Shown one piece after another: positions 39,259 to 50,640 of a stretch of 64,000 nucleotides of DNA (position 1 is its first letter; each line of letters begins with the position of its first letter). Made by a program: the position numbers and the translations under genes. The stretch spans positions 1 to 64,000 of the forward strand of contig PNKZ01000015.1 in assembly GCA_013822735.1 (NCBI GenBank), given 5' to 3'. Under the pieces are notes generated by a model, which was given only the letters and a program-made list of their open reading frames with translations, ran no database searches and had not been told where the DNA came from. Source of the stretch: Pirellula sp. (GTDB lineage: Bacteria; Planctomycetota; Planctomycetia; Pirellulales; PNKZ01).

Positions 39259-39303
39259 CCCCCGGTCGGCGACCGGGGGCGCCTACCGCCGGCGACGGCG
39301 GGT
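39259..39303. repeat. GC-rich double palindrome related to 22911-22964
   Basis: CCCCCGGTCGGCGACCGGGGG then CCGCCGGCGACGGCGG. Confidence 0.8.
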
Positions 39304-39335
39304 TCATTGGCCGCCTCTCTGCGGCGCAAACGCGT

Positions 39336-42300
39336 CTACTTCGCCGCTTTCGCTTTCACGCCGCGGGCACGGTTGTTGTAGTAATTGTCGCGGAGGTTGT
39401 CGATCTGCTGCCGTTGATTCAGGCCGTTGCTGATATTGAGTTCTTGCAACAGATACTCGCTTTGGCTCCCTTGCTGTGCCGGCGTCGTACTAGGTTGATT
39501 CGCCTGCTGCGGTGCGTTAGCGGCCGGTTGCGGGAGTAAGTCGGTTTCTCCTCGGTAGAACGCATACCGATTATCGGTGCTCTGCGCAATTACCGTGGCC
39601 CGGCCGCTGATTGGTTCGGCCGAGAAGACGCCCCGCAGATCGGTCTCGCCCGCCTTAAAGTCGGAGTCACGCGTTCCGATCACCTTCACATGTACGTGCG
39701 ACGCATACTTGTCGTCGAGCGCGTTCTTGAGCGTCGTCCGCACTTGTCCGCTCACCGCATCTTGCTGCACTTCCAGCTTCAACGGGCTGATCAACACGAA
39801 TCCGCTCGTATGCAGATTCTCGCCGCGGCAAACAATCAGATAGGCTCCCTCTTCATCGAGCGGTAGCTTGAGTTCGCGTTCCCGATCGCGATAGTCCTTA
39901 CCGTCGCCGAGTTCGATCGTTTCCTCATGCAACGGGCGAATACCCGAGAGGTTGATCTGCGTGATCGCCTCCAGGTTTTGCCGCAGCAAGCTAAACTTCA
40001 TGAGGTCGATCCGATACGCCCGCAATTCGCACTTCGGCACGTTACGATACTCCAGCTTCACCAAGGCCGGCGTGCCCGGCCGAATCGTCGTGACTTCCGG
40101 CAGCTCGATGCTGCGGCGCGTAAAATATTCAATCGCCTTCTTCGCATCCGGAATTTGATCCGCCACGAGCGTGTATTCCTTGATCGCTTCGGCCGCCTTG
40201 CCGAGGCTGTGATAGATTTGGCCGAGAATGTAGAGCGCCCGTTGCTTGTTGCGGCTCTCCACTTCGCGCCCGGTTCCCTTCTCCGGCCGCTTCATTTCCG
40301 CGACCTTGCGGCACATTTCCAAAGCCTGGTCGGGCCGACCCGCCGCAAAGTGCGAATACCCGATGATGTACCAGTAACTATCGAGGAAATCGCTCTCCGG
40401 GTACCGTTCGGCAAAGCGTAGGCAAGAGGCAACCGCTTGGTCGTATTGTTGCAACTCCAAGAAGGCGTTGGCCTCGGCGAAGGCCGCTTGATCGGCCGCC
40501 GGGTCGTCAGGATGGGCCGTAAGGAAGTCGTCGAGCATGCTGCGTGCCGCGGCGACCAATGCGAGCCGCGTTAGCTTACGTTGCCGCAGCTTCGCATCGC
40601 CGGCGACGCTCGGGGCGTAGCCGTACACGCGCTGCGCCAAAGCATACTCGGCCGAAGCTACGTACGGCTCCGGCGGATATTCACTGATCAGTTTGCGCAT
40701 CACGTCGACGCTTCGCAAGAACTCGCCCTGTGCTTCCAGAAAGCCGGCCACGGCGCCGTCGGAATAGAAGCTGCTTTCTACCGTGGCGTGGAACACCAAA
40801 TAGCTCCGCTCATACTCGCCGAGTTCGTGGTAGGCGGCGCCCACTTTGAGAATGTTCTCAAAGGGAATTTCCAGTTCGGGCGACTTCTCTTTGACCAATT
40901 CAAAGTACCGCACCACTTCCGCGGCGGGCCCCAACTCAAGATGCGCATCGAGCAGCATGCGAAGCGTGTCTTGATAAGGGGCGGAGCGAATCGGCCATTC
41001 CTTCAACATCTGCGCGAGATACAGCCGCACGGCCTTCCAATCGCGCTTGGCATAGTTGCGTTTGCCGAGTTCATAGAGCTCGTCCGGGCTCCAACGGTAA
41101 GCATCGACCGATTCCTTGCCGCGCGGCAACACCGTCAGCGGCGCCGCTTTTTCGACAATGAATTGCTCCGGCCGATGCGCGTCGAAGATCATCGGCGGCG
41201 CGGCCCGATAGTCGCCGGCGATCGCTCCAACGACGTCGAAGGAAATCGCTTCGTGGCTTCGGCGATTGCCGACATAGAACACAATCTCGCCGGGGAGCAG
41301 TTCATACCGTTCGAAGCCGCCCCGAATCGTTTGCTCGACGACCGCCGTGCCCGCCGGGAGCGGCTCGCGCACGACCAGATACTCCAGCCGATCCTCGGCG
41401 ACCATGCCTCCCGGATAGTTGCGATGGACGCGCAATTCGACGCGTCCGCGCCGCCCGATCGGCAACTGCGTGAGCGGGTTGTGGAAGCTGCTGTAGCTTC
41501 CTTCCACGGCACTGAAGCCGCGCGGCAATTCACGACCGCCGAACTCTCGCAGGGCCGGCTCCCAGATACGCTGGGCAAACCACGCGTTCGTGGTGTTCTT
41601 CAACTTGTCGGCCGCCACGAATCCCGTGAGGGTGCATTGGTAGCTCAAATGTCCCCGGCCCGTCATGAGAAACTGAATCCGCTGCTTGCCCGGCTTTAGA
41701 TTCTCCGGTGCGATCGCAATCGTTTGCGGCGCGGCGGTCGGATCGACGTCAATCTTGGCCGCCTCGCGCTCGTTGACCACGATGGTTAGCGAGTAGCGTT
41801 CGCCGCCGACCTTATGCTGAGCAAACCACTCGGCCACGACCATCGCTGCCGGGCCCGTAGCGGCGTCGGGCGACCAGCGTCGACCTTCGCGATGCGCGAG
41901 TAGCCAATCGACGGATTCCTTCAACTTCGGCGAATTCGCCGCGGCGCGCGTGAGCGCCAGCCCGTACAGAGCTTGCGCTTCGACTTCGGCGACCCGCGAG
42001 CCGCGATGATCGGCCGAGATGCCGATCTTCCGGACCATGGGCTTCCAGTTTACGAGCAAATCGGCCGCCAAGGGCGTGTGGTTCATCTTCGCCAGCGCCA
42101 AGGCGAGATACGCGGCTCCTGCGGGCGAGATGGTCGACCGTCCGCGATATAAACGATTGGCGAGCGAGAAATCGCCGTGCTCCGTCTCGGCGAGTGCATG
42201 AAGCAGAATCGCCTTTCCTTCCAGGTCGTCGTCGGCGACTGCCGTCAACTGTGATTGCAGATAGCTGATGCCCTTGTCGTAGATGTCGTCCGGAATCTTG

Positions 42301-45300
42301 TAGCCTGCTGCATTTGCCGCACCGAGGGCCCACAAGCATCGTGCGCTCGCGTAACGGTCGCCACTCGTGCCGTTGCCGGTCCAAGTCCAGCTGCCGTTAT
42401 CGAGCTGTGCCGACACCAGATGGCCGATCGCGGAACGAATGCGCGACGCCAACTGCGGTGCGGATGTGGCGGCGTCGGTCCGTGTGGAGCGTCCATACTT
42501 CTCCAAAGCCAGCGCCGCCAGCAAATCGCTCGTCGTTGTTTCCAGCGGCGAAGCGTAACGCAAGAAGCCGCAATGCGAGTCGGTTCCGAGCACGATATCG
42601 AGCAGGCTGCCGTCGATTTGCGCTCCCACCACGACTTCCAGTTTCGGGCGCACGAGCGTCATGCCGGCCGGCTCCTCCAACCACGCCGTGGTGTCGCTCG
42701 TCGCGCTGCCGCCGGTCGATGAGACGATGGTGTACCCGAGCGGTCGAATAGGAATGGTACGGCGCAACACGTCGCGCCGCTCGCCGGCGGCAACCTCTAA
42801 CGTGATTTCCACGAAATCAGCGGCCGCCGCGCCATCTTTCGCCTCGACTGGCAACTTCGCCGCCAACGCGAAGGCGAGCTCATGCATGCCGGCCTTCTCC
42901 GACGCGATCGTCCGCTTCTCTTCGACGGTCTTGTCGCCAATGCGGGCCGTAAACGTCACTTCAAGCTTCTCTGCCGGAGCTCCCGCCACACGCTCAAGCA
43001 AGTCGTGAATGGTCGCCGTAATCTGCGCGCTGTCGCCGTCGGTCACGATCGACGGCATAGCCAACTCCCCGAACAGCTCCTTCTTCACGGTAAGTTCTTT
43101 CTCCGCTTGTCCTGTGAGCGAGTCGACGGTGATTCCCTTGGCCGAGATGTTCCAACTCGTCGAACGCTCCGGCAGCGTAACCGTGATAGTCGCCCGACCT
43201 TCGGCGTCGGTGACGACCGCCGGATTCCAATAGGCGGTTTCCTGCTGCTCCATCGCGGCCATGACCACGGCCCGCTCTTCTTTCAGCCGCCGCACGAGCA
43301 AATCGGATTGTGCCGCCTGAAGATTCTCACCTAAGAAAACATTGTCTTGCACGCCATTGCGAACGACGGTGAGCATCCGTCCGCCGTTTGAATAGTAAAG
43401 ATTCAACGCGTTCGTCGACAGTTGCGACGCATCGATCCCAAAGCGATCGAAGGCGGATTTGCTCAGCTCGGCAGTGGCGTGCAGCGACTCTTGTTCGCCC
43501 TCTTCTTGTTTGCGCTGCGCATCCTTGCGCTTTTCTCCGGTTTCAGATTTTGCATCCGCACCGTCGACATTACCTTGCGGCTTGGCCGGCGGCGAGGCGG
43601 GAGGCGCTACCGCGCCGCGCAGCATCAAACGCCCGGAGCCTGCCGTTTGCGGCTCGGCGGCCGATCGCTCGCCGCTGGTTCCGTTGTCGGAGTAGAACGC
43701 GAAGTTCTGCGCGTCGCGATCCTGTATGCCGAGCTGAATCTGCGGTTTGTCTTCGGCTAAGCTTTCTCGCAACGCATTTCCCGGCGGAATGATACCTCCC
43801 AAACCGCCGGTCGAGCCGGCGTTGACCGTCAAGGTCCCGGCGTTGACCGTGAGCGTGCTGGTATCGGCCAGCAATTTGCGCAACTCCTCTTCCTGCGCCG
43901 CGATCTCCAGCCTTTGCTCCTCCGAGAGCAGCCGCGGATTGATCGGCCGCGTCTCCGGGCGATAGGCAAAACTGATGCTGGACGCCGTGCGCATGGCCGG
44001 TTGCCGATCGAGGCCGATGAACGCCGACGCGAAGCCGGCGCCAATTTCGCCGAAGCGATCGACGTTGATCCGGTCGACCACGGCTAAACCGAGTTCGGCC
44101 GCCACGGGTCGACCTTGCGCATCGAGCGTGCGAACCGCGACGTCGACGGCATCTCCCGGCCGGATCGTGCGACCGGCGGTCTTCGGCTTCACTTCCAGCG
44201 CCACCTTCAGCGCCCGCTCCACGTAAAACTGATTCGTCGCCGAATGCAGCCGCACGCGCGACGGCTGCTTCGCGACGGCTGCGGGCTTCGGATCGGTCGG
44301 CTTCTTCGCATCCGGCTTCTTAGCCGACTTCTTCGGTAGCCGGACATCGGTCATGATGTTGACTTCCAAGAAGAAATTCGGCGCGAGGTTCGGCTGCATC
44401 GGCACCTTCAGCAGGTTGTCGCCGGTTTTCAACTCGACCAGTCGATAGTCGAGAATACGCGCACCTTGAAACGTCACCAAGGCCAGCGCCGGCGCTTCTC
44501 GCCAATGAACGCGCACGGTCGGCTCATCGCCGACGCGGAAATTATGCACGTCCGCCAAGATTCGCAGCCGAACCGTGTCTTCGTCTCCGGACACAAACAC
44601 TTCCGTGCTGCCGACTACCGGGTTGCCGAAGCGGTCTTTCCCTGCCACGCGCACAATGTATCGAGCTCCCTTGTCGAGCGCCAGCGTCAAACGCCCTTCG
44701 CCGGTCTTAGCGTCGGTCGTCACGTCGTGGGAGGAAGTCTTCTTCTCGCCGGGTTGATTGTCGATCACAGTTCGTTCAATGACTTCGACTTGCACCTTCT
44801 CCGCGGTCGGCTTTCCGTCGGCGGCCGTCGTCTTGATAGTCACCGGGAACGTTTCACCAACCGTCACGACATCGCGAGGAACCGTGACGCCGATCGAAAA
44901 GGCCCGCACGGCCAAGACTAAATCCGCCGCCGCATAGAGATTGCGTTCCGGCAGCTCGGCGGTGAGCCGCAGTTGCTGCTCTTCGCGAAGTTCGCGGGTC
45001 GGGAATTTGAACTTCACGCGACCTTCGTCGTCGGTCGTGCCGGTGAGTGTCTCGCCGTCGCCGAGCGTGTAGCGTAGCTCGCGCCCTACCAGCGGCGTAC
45101 CGTAGTAGTATTCGGCACGGATCGTCCCTTCGATCTCTTCACCGCGGAAGTAGACCTTGCGCGGCAAATCAATCACGAGTCGCACCGGCTCTAGTTGGTA
45201 GTTCTCCACGCGAAACGTGCCGGTGAACGCACGACCGTCGATGTCGCTCGCCTGCACCCGATAGTCGCCCGGGGCCGCCGTGGCCGGCAACGTGAAGAAG

Positions 45301-47693
45301 GCGTGGAACGTGCCGAAGTCGCCGGTGGCCACTTCCGTCGTATAGACCAACCGACTTCGCGCATCGTACGTATCGAGACGGTACTTTCGCTTCGGCACGG
45401 CGACGTACTTCTCATCAGCCACGGCTCGCAACACGCCGCGCACATGCACGACCTGCCCGGGCTGATAACCGCTCCGATCGGTATAGAGAAACCCACGTTC
45501 TTCCAAGCTGCGGCTCACGCCGACGCCGTTGAGCGAAACGATGTTCGACGCCGTGTTCCCGTCGGCGACCGCGAAGACACGAACGTCGTTGGTCGCCTTG
45601 AGTCGCTCGGGCGAGGCGCGATACACGCCGTCTTTCCCGGTTGCCGCTTCGGCGACCACTTCTGCGCCGTCGGAAATCAGTACCCGCGCTCCCGGCCAAG
45701 GCTTTCCGGTGCGCATGTTTTGCGCGAAGACGAATGTTTCGTCCCGAGAGCTTTTTACAATGACGTCCAGGTCGCTCCGGATCACGAGCGTCGTCGCCTC
45801 CAGCGTCTTGCCGCTCACCGTAACGGCCACGACGCCCGGCTCGGCATCCCCTTCCGCGGCCGCCAACCCCGGCAAATCGATCGAACTCTCCATCGGCTTG
45901 AAATCGGCGTAGTCGGGCACCGCGAATTCAAATGAGCGATCGGGATCGATCAGCGCGAGATCCAGCCCTTCGACGCCGCCTGCCAAGTGCATCTTCCGGA
46001 AGTAGGTCTCCAAGTCGAGCTTGTAAACGCGAACCGTCACTTTGTCCACGTTGCGCGAGCGGAGCGTAATACTCGGAGTTTCATGTGTTCGAAACACACG
46101 CTCCGTTTCGATATTCACTTGTTTCGCCGTCAGCAATCCGAGCCGCGAGTGTGCCGCGCCGACATGTGCGCCCCAGGTCAGCTTCTTGTATTCCTGCATG
46201 GCGTCAGCGGGCTTGCCGAGTTGCTCTTCCAGCGTGCGGCCGATCATGAACTGCGCTTCCGACGCAGGTTCCGAACCAGGGTACTTGGAAATCAACCGCC
46301 GCCACTCTTCAATCGCCGCGTCATAGTGCTCCTGCAGAAACTCCGCTTGTCCGAAGTGAAACAGAATTCGCGGGGAGCGAGAATCGAGCGGGTAGCGCAG
46401 CAGAAATTCGCTCCACTGTTTGCGAGCTTCGACGTAGTCCTTCTTGCGAAACGCTTCAGCGCCGATCAGGTAGTCGGCCTCGATCAATTGCTGCTGCACG
46501 CTGCTCCAGGCACCGTGCGCCGGATGCTTGGCGAGGAGATCTCGCCATGCGGCGATGGCGGCAATGAACTTGCCTTGCCGCAAGAGCGCGGAGCCGAGCA
46601 AGTTCCGAACATCGGCGGCCTCGGGTGCCGCGGCCCGTTCGGCGTCGCTCAAGAATTGTTCGGCCGCGGTCGTCGCTTCGGCGAAACGTCCGCGAACCAT
46701 ACGCGCCTGCACGAGCCCCAGGCGTGCTTCGTTTACCAACTTGTGCTCGGGGAAACGAGCGAGAAACGCCTCCGTCGCGGCGATACCGAGCACGAGGTCG
46801 TCGTCGTCGGCAGGCGACGGCATTCGATAGCTCCAGGCAATTCCCATAAACGAGCGAGCCACGTAATCGGCTTGCGTCTTGTGCGCGGGTAACTTGTCGC
46901 CGGGCCAAAGCGCCACAAGGTCTTGCCATGCGCGACGGGCTTCGGCGTGGCGATCTTGATGGAATCGGCATTCGCCCAAACGATAGCGGGCCTCGGGCGT
47001 GCGCGCTTCGTCGGCGCGATCTTTGACGAACTTGGCATAGCGATTCGCCGCTTCTTCATAATTGCCGCTGAGCCGATAGCACTCGGCGATTTGCATTTCG
47101 ATCTCCGGACGCAACTCGGGCTTCGGCCCCAGCTCGATCGCCTGCTGAAAGAACTCCAGTGCCTTTGCATAATCGGGCGCAGGTTGATCGGGCGGACTGT
47201 GTTCGGTGCGCGGCGTCGCGTACTTCCGAGCAAAGCCGAGGTAGACGTCGGCCAGTTCCTGCTTACGTTCGTGCGACAAGAGGTACTCAGCCTCGGCGCG
47301 ATAGATCAACTCCGCAGAAGCGAAGTCGCCTTTTTTCGCCAGCGACACGCCGCGCGCAAAACGCGCTCGACGGGCCCAAGGGCTCTTGGGAAACTCTTCC
47401 TCGACACGGAGAAACGCCCCGGCGGCCTCGTCATATTTGCCGGCGAAGTGCCACGCGCGCCCTTCCGCGTAGAGCAATCGATCGCGCTGCGCCTTCGGTG
47501 CGGCGGCCAGCTTCTTCAGTTCGGCCGCGGCCTCCGCATATTTCTGATCTTGCAACATCCCGGCAACGACTGACGGCAATCGTTCGACGCGATCCCAAGG
47601 CAATGGATCGTTCGTCTCCGCCGCATGCCCAAAAGCGCCCGCGGCGCTCCATTGCAACAAAACGGCGAACAGAACATGGCGGCACGACGACAT
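39336..47693 (-). CDS. Giant TPR / alpha-2-macroglobulin-like (MG) protein
   Basis: ~2785-aa frame from MSSCRHVLFAVLLQWSAAGAFGHAAE; N- and C-terminal TPR stretches, MG-like central repeats (GYQPGQVVHVRGVLRAV, PERSTSWNISAKGITVDSLTGQAEKELTVKKELFGELAMPSIVTDGDSAQITATIHD). Confidence 0.9.
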   Translation of the reverse strand: MSSCRHVLFAVLLQWSAAGAFGHAAETNDPLPWDRVERLPSVVAGMLQDQKYAEAAAELKKLAAAPKAQRDRLLYAEGRAWHFAGKYDEAAGAFLRVEEEFPKSPWARRARFARGVSLAKKGDFASAELIYRAEAEYLLSHERKQELADVYLGFARKYATPRTEHSPPDQPAPDYAKALEFFQQAIELGPKPELRPEIEMQIAECYRLSGNYEEAANRYAKFVKDRADEARTPEARYRLGECRFHQDRHAEARRAWQDLVALWPGDKLPAHKTQADYVARSFMGIAWSYRMPSPADDDDLVLGIAATEAFLARFPEHKLVNEARLGLVQARMVRGRFAEATTAAEQFLSDAERAAAPEAADVRNLLGSALLRQGKFIAAIAAWRDLLAKHPAHGAWSSVQQQLIEADYLIGAEAFRKKDYVEARKQWSEFLLRYPLDSRSPRILFHFGQAEFLQEHYDAAIEEWRRLISKYPGSEPASEAQFMIGRTLEEQLGKPADAMQEYKKLTWGAHVGAAHSRLGLLTAKQVNIETERVFRTHETPSITLRSRNVDKVTVRVYKLDLETYFRKMHLAGGVEGLDLALIDPDRSFEFAVPDYADFKPMESSIDLPGLAAAEGDAEPGVVAVTVSGKTLEATTLVIRSDLDVIVKSSRDETFVFAQNMRTGKPWPGARVLISDGAEVVAEAATGKDGVYRASPERLKATNDVRVFAVADGNTASNIVSLNGVGVSRSLEERGFLYTDRSGYQPGQVVHVRGVLRAVADEKYVAVPKRKYRLDTYDARSRLVYTTEVATGDFGTFHAFFTLPATAAPGDYRVQASDIDGRAFTGTFRVENYQLEPVRLVIDLPRKVYFRGEEIEGTIRAEYYYGTPLVGRELRYTLGDGETLTGTTDDEGRVKFKFPTRELREEQQLRLTAELPERNLYAAADLVLAVRAFSIGVTVPRDVVTVGETFPVTIKTTAADGKPTAEKVQVEVIERTVIDNQPGEKKTSSHDVTTDAKTGEGRLTLALDKGARYIVRVAGKDRFGNPVVGSTEVFVSGDEDTVRLRILADVHNFRVGDEPTVRVHWREAPALALVTFQGARILDYRLVELKTGDNLLKVPMQPNLAPNFFLEVNIMTDVRLPKKSAKKPDAKKPTDPKPAAVAKQPSRVRLHSATNQFYVERALKVALEVKPKTAGRTIRPGDAVDVAVRTLDAQGRPVAAELGLAVVDRINVDRFGEIGAGFASAFIGLDRQPAMRTASSISFAYRPETRPINPRLLSEEQRLEIAAQEEELRKLLADTSTLTVNAGTLTVNAGSTGGLGGIIPPGNALRESLAEDKPQIQLGIQDRDAQNFAFYSDNGTSGERSAAEPQTAGSGRLMLRGAVAPPASPPAKPQGNVDGADAKSETGEKRKDAQRKQEEGEQESLHATAELSKSAFDRFGIDASQLSTNALNLYYSNGGRMLTVVRNGVQDNVFLGENLQAAQSDLLVRRLKEERAVVMAAMEQQETAYWNPAVVTDAEGRATITVTLPERSTSWNISAKGITVDSLTGQAEKELTVKKELFGELAMPSIVTDGDSAQITATIHDLLERVAGAPAEKLEVTFTARIGDKTVEEKRTIASEKAGMHELAFALAAKLPVEAKDGAAAADFVEITLEVAAGERRDVLRRTIPIRPLGYTIVSSTGGSATSDTTAWLEEPAGMTLVRPKLEVVVGAQIDGSLLDIVLGTDSHCGFLRYASPLETTTSDLLAALALEKYGRSTRTDAATSAPQLASRIRSAIGHLVSAQLDNGSWTWTGNGTSGDRYASARCLWALGAANAAGYKIPDDIYDKGISYLQSQLTAVADDDLEGKAILLHALAETEHGDFSLANRLYRGRSTISPAGAAYLALALAKMNHTPLAADLLVNWKPMVRKIGISADHRGSRVAEVEAQALYGLALTRAAANSPKLKESVDWLLAHREGRRWSPDAATGPAAMVVAEWFAQHKVGGERYSLTIVVNEREAAKIDVDPTAAPQTIAIAPENLKPGKQRIQFLMTGRGHLSYQCTLTGFVAADKLKNTTNAWFAQRIWEPALREFGGRELPRGFSAVEGSYSSFHNPLTQLPIGRRGRVELRVHRNYPGGMVAEDRLEYLVVREPLPAGTAVVEQTIRGGFERYELLPGEIVFYVGNRRSHEAISFDVVGAIAGDYRAAPPMIFDAHRPEQFIVEKAAPLTVLPRGKESVDAYRWSPDELYELGKRNYAKRDWKAVRLYLAQMLKEWPIRSAPYQDTLRMLLDAHLELGPAAEVVRYFELVKEKSPELEIPFENILKVGAAYHELGEYERSYLVFHATVESSFYSDGAVAGFLEAQGEFLRSVDVMRKLISEYPPEPYVASAEYALAQRVYGYAPSVAGDAKLRQRKLTRLALVAAARSMLDDFLTAHPDDPAADQAAFAEANAFLELQQYDQAVASCLRFAERYPESDFLDSYWYIIGYSHFAAGRPDQALEMCRKVAEMKRPEKGTGREVESRNKQRALYILGQIYHSLGKAAEAIKEYTLVADQIPDAKKAIEYFTRRSIELPEVTTIRPGTPALVKLEYRNVPKCELRAYRIDLMKFSLLRQNLEAITQINLSGIRPLHEETIELGDGKDYRDRERELKLPLDEEGAYLIVCRGENLHTSGFVLISPLKLEVQQDAVSGQVRTTLKNALDDKYASHVHVKVIGTRDSDFKAGETDLRGVFSAEPISGRATVIAQSTDNRYAFYRGETDLLPQPAANAPQQANQPSTTPAQQGSQSEYLLQELNISNGLNQRQQIDNLRDNYYNNRARGVKAKAAK

Positions 47694-47920
47694 GGGCCGA
47701 CTCCTTGAGAATCGTGCGCGGACGACACGCCGACAACATGCAGTCGCGGGGGGCGGTCGGACGCGGGGGATTTGCAACGACGAACAATAGCCTAACGAGC
47801 GGACGGCCCGTGGCACGAGCCGGCGCGAGAATCGCGCCGGCTTGCACGCCTAAGACGCGGCAAATGTCCGGAAAGTTTCCGGAGTTCTCCCGATTTTGGG
47901 CCGCTTGCAGGAAATCGCGG

Positions 47921-49318
47921 CTATTCCCGCAGTTTACCGACAGTTCGCACTCCGGCGCCCTGACGCTTTTCGAGCTCGTCTCCGAGGTCTTGGCGTGCGG
48001 TTCCCGCCAACTTCTTGAGCCGTGCGATTACGTCCGGATGCTCCGCTTGCACGTCCCGAGTTTCGCCGGGGTCGGCTTCCAGATCGAAGAGCGCCATTTC
48101 CGTGCGCCCTTGGGCATAGGGGCCGGGCTGACCGCCGCTGCCGGGCTTCACGAGCTTGCGATAGGTGTGGGGGAAATGCAATTTCCAACGTCCACTGCGC
48201 ACGGCATGCAGCCCTTCGCCCCAATAGAAGTTAAGGGCTTCGTGCGGCGACTTCGCTTCCGCTACACCAAACATCAGCGGGCTGATGTCGAGCCCGTCGA
48301 TTTTGCGTGTCGAATCGAGCGTTATACCGACCAGCTTGGCGACCGTCGGCAGGATGTCGATCATCATCACCGGCTCTTTGCAAACCGTTCCGGCCGGAAT
48401 CTTTCCGGGCCAACGCATGAGGCACGGAACGCGTTGTCCGCCGTCCCAAGCGGTTCCTTTGCCGTGTGCGAGCGGCTTGGCCGAGCCGGCGTGGTCGCCG
48501 TACGAAAGCCAAGGTCCGTTGTCCGAAGTGAACACCACGAACGTCCGATCGTCGACGCCGTTGCGCTTCAGTGCCGCCAGGATTTCGCCGACCGACCAAT
48601 CGATTTCCGAGATCACATCGCCGAAAAGGCCTCGCTTCGTCTTGCCGGCAAACTTGTCCGAGACGAACAACGGCACGTGCGGCATGCTGTGCGGCACGTA
48701 GAGCAGAAACGGCTTCTCACGGTTCTTTTCGATGAACTTGACGGCCCGCTCGGTGTACCACGTGGTGAGCTTCGTCTGATCCGGATTCAGCTCCACCGTT
48801 TTCTCATTCTCAATCAGGGGCAAATCGGGGAACTTCGCCGTTGGATGCTGGGGCCACATATCGTTGGAGTAGGGAAGCCCGAAGTACTCATCGAACCCGT
48901 GGCGCGTCGGCAAAAACTGCGGATAGTGTCCCAGGTGCCATTTGCCGAAGATCGCCGTCGCATAGCCCGCCTGCTTGGCCACCTCGCCGAGCGTCGTTTC
49001 TTCATCGGCGATGCCGATTTTGCTTTGCGGCCCGAGCGCGCCGAGGATGCCGACGCGATTCGGATAACAACCGGTCAACAGTGCGGTGCGCGAGGCGCTG
49101 CAAACGGCCTGAGCCACGTAGAAGTCGGTGAACTTCATTCCCTCAGCGGCCATCCGGTCGAGGTTGGGCGTCGAATAGCCCTCTGCGCCAAACGGACCGA
49201 TATCGGCGTAGCCCAGGTCGTCGCAAAAGATGACGACGATATTTGGCTTTCCGTTGGGGGCGGCGACGGCGGAAGATGCGAACAGAGCGACCGCCAGGAG
49301 CGTCAATGTGCGGACCAT
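47921..49318 (-). CDS. Sulfatase (arylsulfatase family)
   Basis: [21 protein letters not shown]; FGse motif [12 protein letters not shown]. Confidence 0.95.
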   Translation of the reverse strand: MVRTLTLLAVALFASSAVAAPNGKPNIVVIFCDDLGYADIGPFGAEGYSTPNLDRMAAEGMKFTDFYVAQAVCSASRTALLTGCYPNRVGILGALGPQSKIGIADEETTLGEVAKQAGYATAIFGKWHLGHYPQFLPTRHGFDEYFGLPYSNDMWPQHPTAKFPDLPLIENEKTVELNPDQTKLTTWYTERAVKFIEKNREKPFLLYVPHSMPHVPLFVSDKFAGKTKRGLFGDVISEIDWSVGEILAALKRNGVDDRTFVVFTSDNGPWLSYGDHAGSAKPLAHGKGTAWDGGQRVPCLMRWPGKIPAGTVCKEPVMMIDILPTVAKLVGITLDSTRKIDGLDISPLMFGVAEAKSPHEALNFYWGEGLHAVRSGRWKLHFPHTYRKLVKPGSGGQPGPYAQGRTEMALFDLEADPGETRDVQAEHPDVIARLKKLAGTARQDLGDELEKRQGAGVRTVGKLRE

Positions 49319-49362
49319 CCAACGAGTTCCTAATGGGTGACGATCGTGAATACCCTGCGAAT

Positions 49363-50619
49363 CTACTTCGAGGTCTTCAAACCATGAAGGGCTTTGTGCA
49401 CCATGACTTGTGCCGCAGACCGCGGCGAAGCAAACTGGCCGGCGAGGATATCATCTTCCGTGAAACGCGCCAGAAGTATCTCGCGGTCGGAGCCGCGGTT
49501 GTGGTCGTAGACGATGTAATACGTACCGTCAGGATGCTGGAAGCCGTCGGGATAGGAGACGCCGGAGCGCTCGTCGAGCATTAGGCCGCCGCGCCATGTT
49601 TTCCCTTCGTCGTCGGAGACGTACGCCGAGAGGTGCGAGCGCTTCGGCGTGCGCTCCTCAATCTTGCCGTGCTTCACGAGCAACAATCGCCCCGAAGCGA
49701 GTCTCCGCAAATGAAATCGCGAGCAAACATGGGCGATTGTAGAAGGTTGCGGTTCGCTCCATGTGCGTCCTGCGTCCGAAGAATAGCTCTCGGCGATCCC
49801 GAAGTCCGTGCGGGCCAGCATCCAAAGCCGGCCGTCTTTTAGTTCGACGAACATATGCTCGTCGAACTGGCTCTGAGGAAAGAGCACGCCGCCGCGCCGC
49901 GTCCACGTTGCTCCTTGATCCGTCGATTCATACACGTGGGCCATGCGCTCGTCATCGAGTTCAGGGAACAACTCGCGCAACGGAGCCGGACCGATACGGC
50001 GGCGAGTCCAAAGAGACACCGGCAGTAGCCACGTGCCGTCCTTGAGAACGATCGGCTTATTGAGCGTCGCACCGTTCGCAAGCCGCCGAGGCGCCGACCA
50101 CACCGGTTCGGCAGCGTCGGGGTTATCGCAAGAAATAGCCCAAACGCCGGCCCGGCCGTCGAAATAGCCGAGCGATTGATCGTAGAACAGCCAAAGCCGA
50201 CCGGTCGGGTCGGTCCAAAAGTTGCCGACGAGCGCGCGACGTGCCAAACCATCGGGCGCGTCGACCGGATCGATTACGAGCCTCGGTTCGCTCCAGGTCT
50301 TGCCGTCGTCGTCGCTGGTCGCGGCGCAGAAGAACCCCTTCTCGGAGTCGCCGCCGGCCACCCATGCCGCCCAAAGCCGGCCCTTGGGAGTGCGATCCAT
50401 GCCAATAACCATCGCATAATCGAGCTTCACGGCGGTGTAGCGGTCATCGGGCTTCGTGATGATCGGTACCGGCTCGATTCCGAGATCAATGATCGCCTGC
50501 GACGGCGGAGTTGTATCCGCCACCGGCTTGTCCGCGGCGCGAACATTCGCGACCGACCAACAAACACACAACGATGCGACGAAAACAAAGCGACGGATCA
50601 GATGGCTCATAGGATGCAA
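49363..50619 (-). CDS. Sialidase/neuraminidase-like (BNR) family exo-acting protein
   Basis: Asp-box-like [39 protein letters not shown]. Confidence 0.88.
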   Translation of the reverse strand: MHPMSHLIRRFVFVASLCVCWSVANVRAADKPVADTTPPSQAIIDLGIEPVPIITKPDDRYTAVKLDYAMVIGMDRTPKGRLWAAWVAGGDSEKGFFCAATSDDDGKTWSEPRLVIDPVDAPDGLARRALVGNFWTDPTGRLWLFYDQSLGYFDGRAGVWAISCDNPDAAEPVWSAPRRLANGATLNKPIVLKDGTWLLPVSLWTRRRIGPAPLRELFPELDDERMAHVYESTDQGATWTRRGGVLFPQSQFDEHMFVELKDGRLWMLARTDFGIAESYSSDAGRTWSEPQPSTIAHVCSRFHLRRLASGRLLLVKHGKIEERTPKRSHLSAYVSDDEGKTWRGGLMLDERSGVSYPDGFQHPDGTYYIVYDHNRGSDREILLARFTEDDILAGQFASPRSAAQVMVHKALHGLKTSK

Positions 50620-50640
50620 GAATTCCGTAGTGCTGGACGA

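Noticed and set aside
43816-43862. Short tandem repeat encoding TLTVNAG twice
   Set aside because: Only two copies inside a coding sequence; not enough to call a separate repeat feature
39336-47816. Start of the giant protein at 47816
   Set aside because: First 41 residues are not signal-peptide-like; MSSCRHVLFAVLLQWSAAGAFGHAAE at 47693 is a better secreted start
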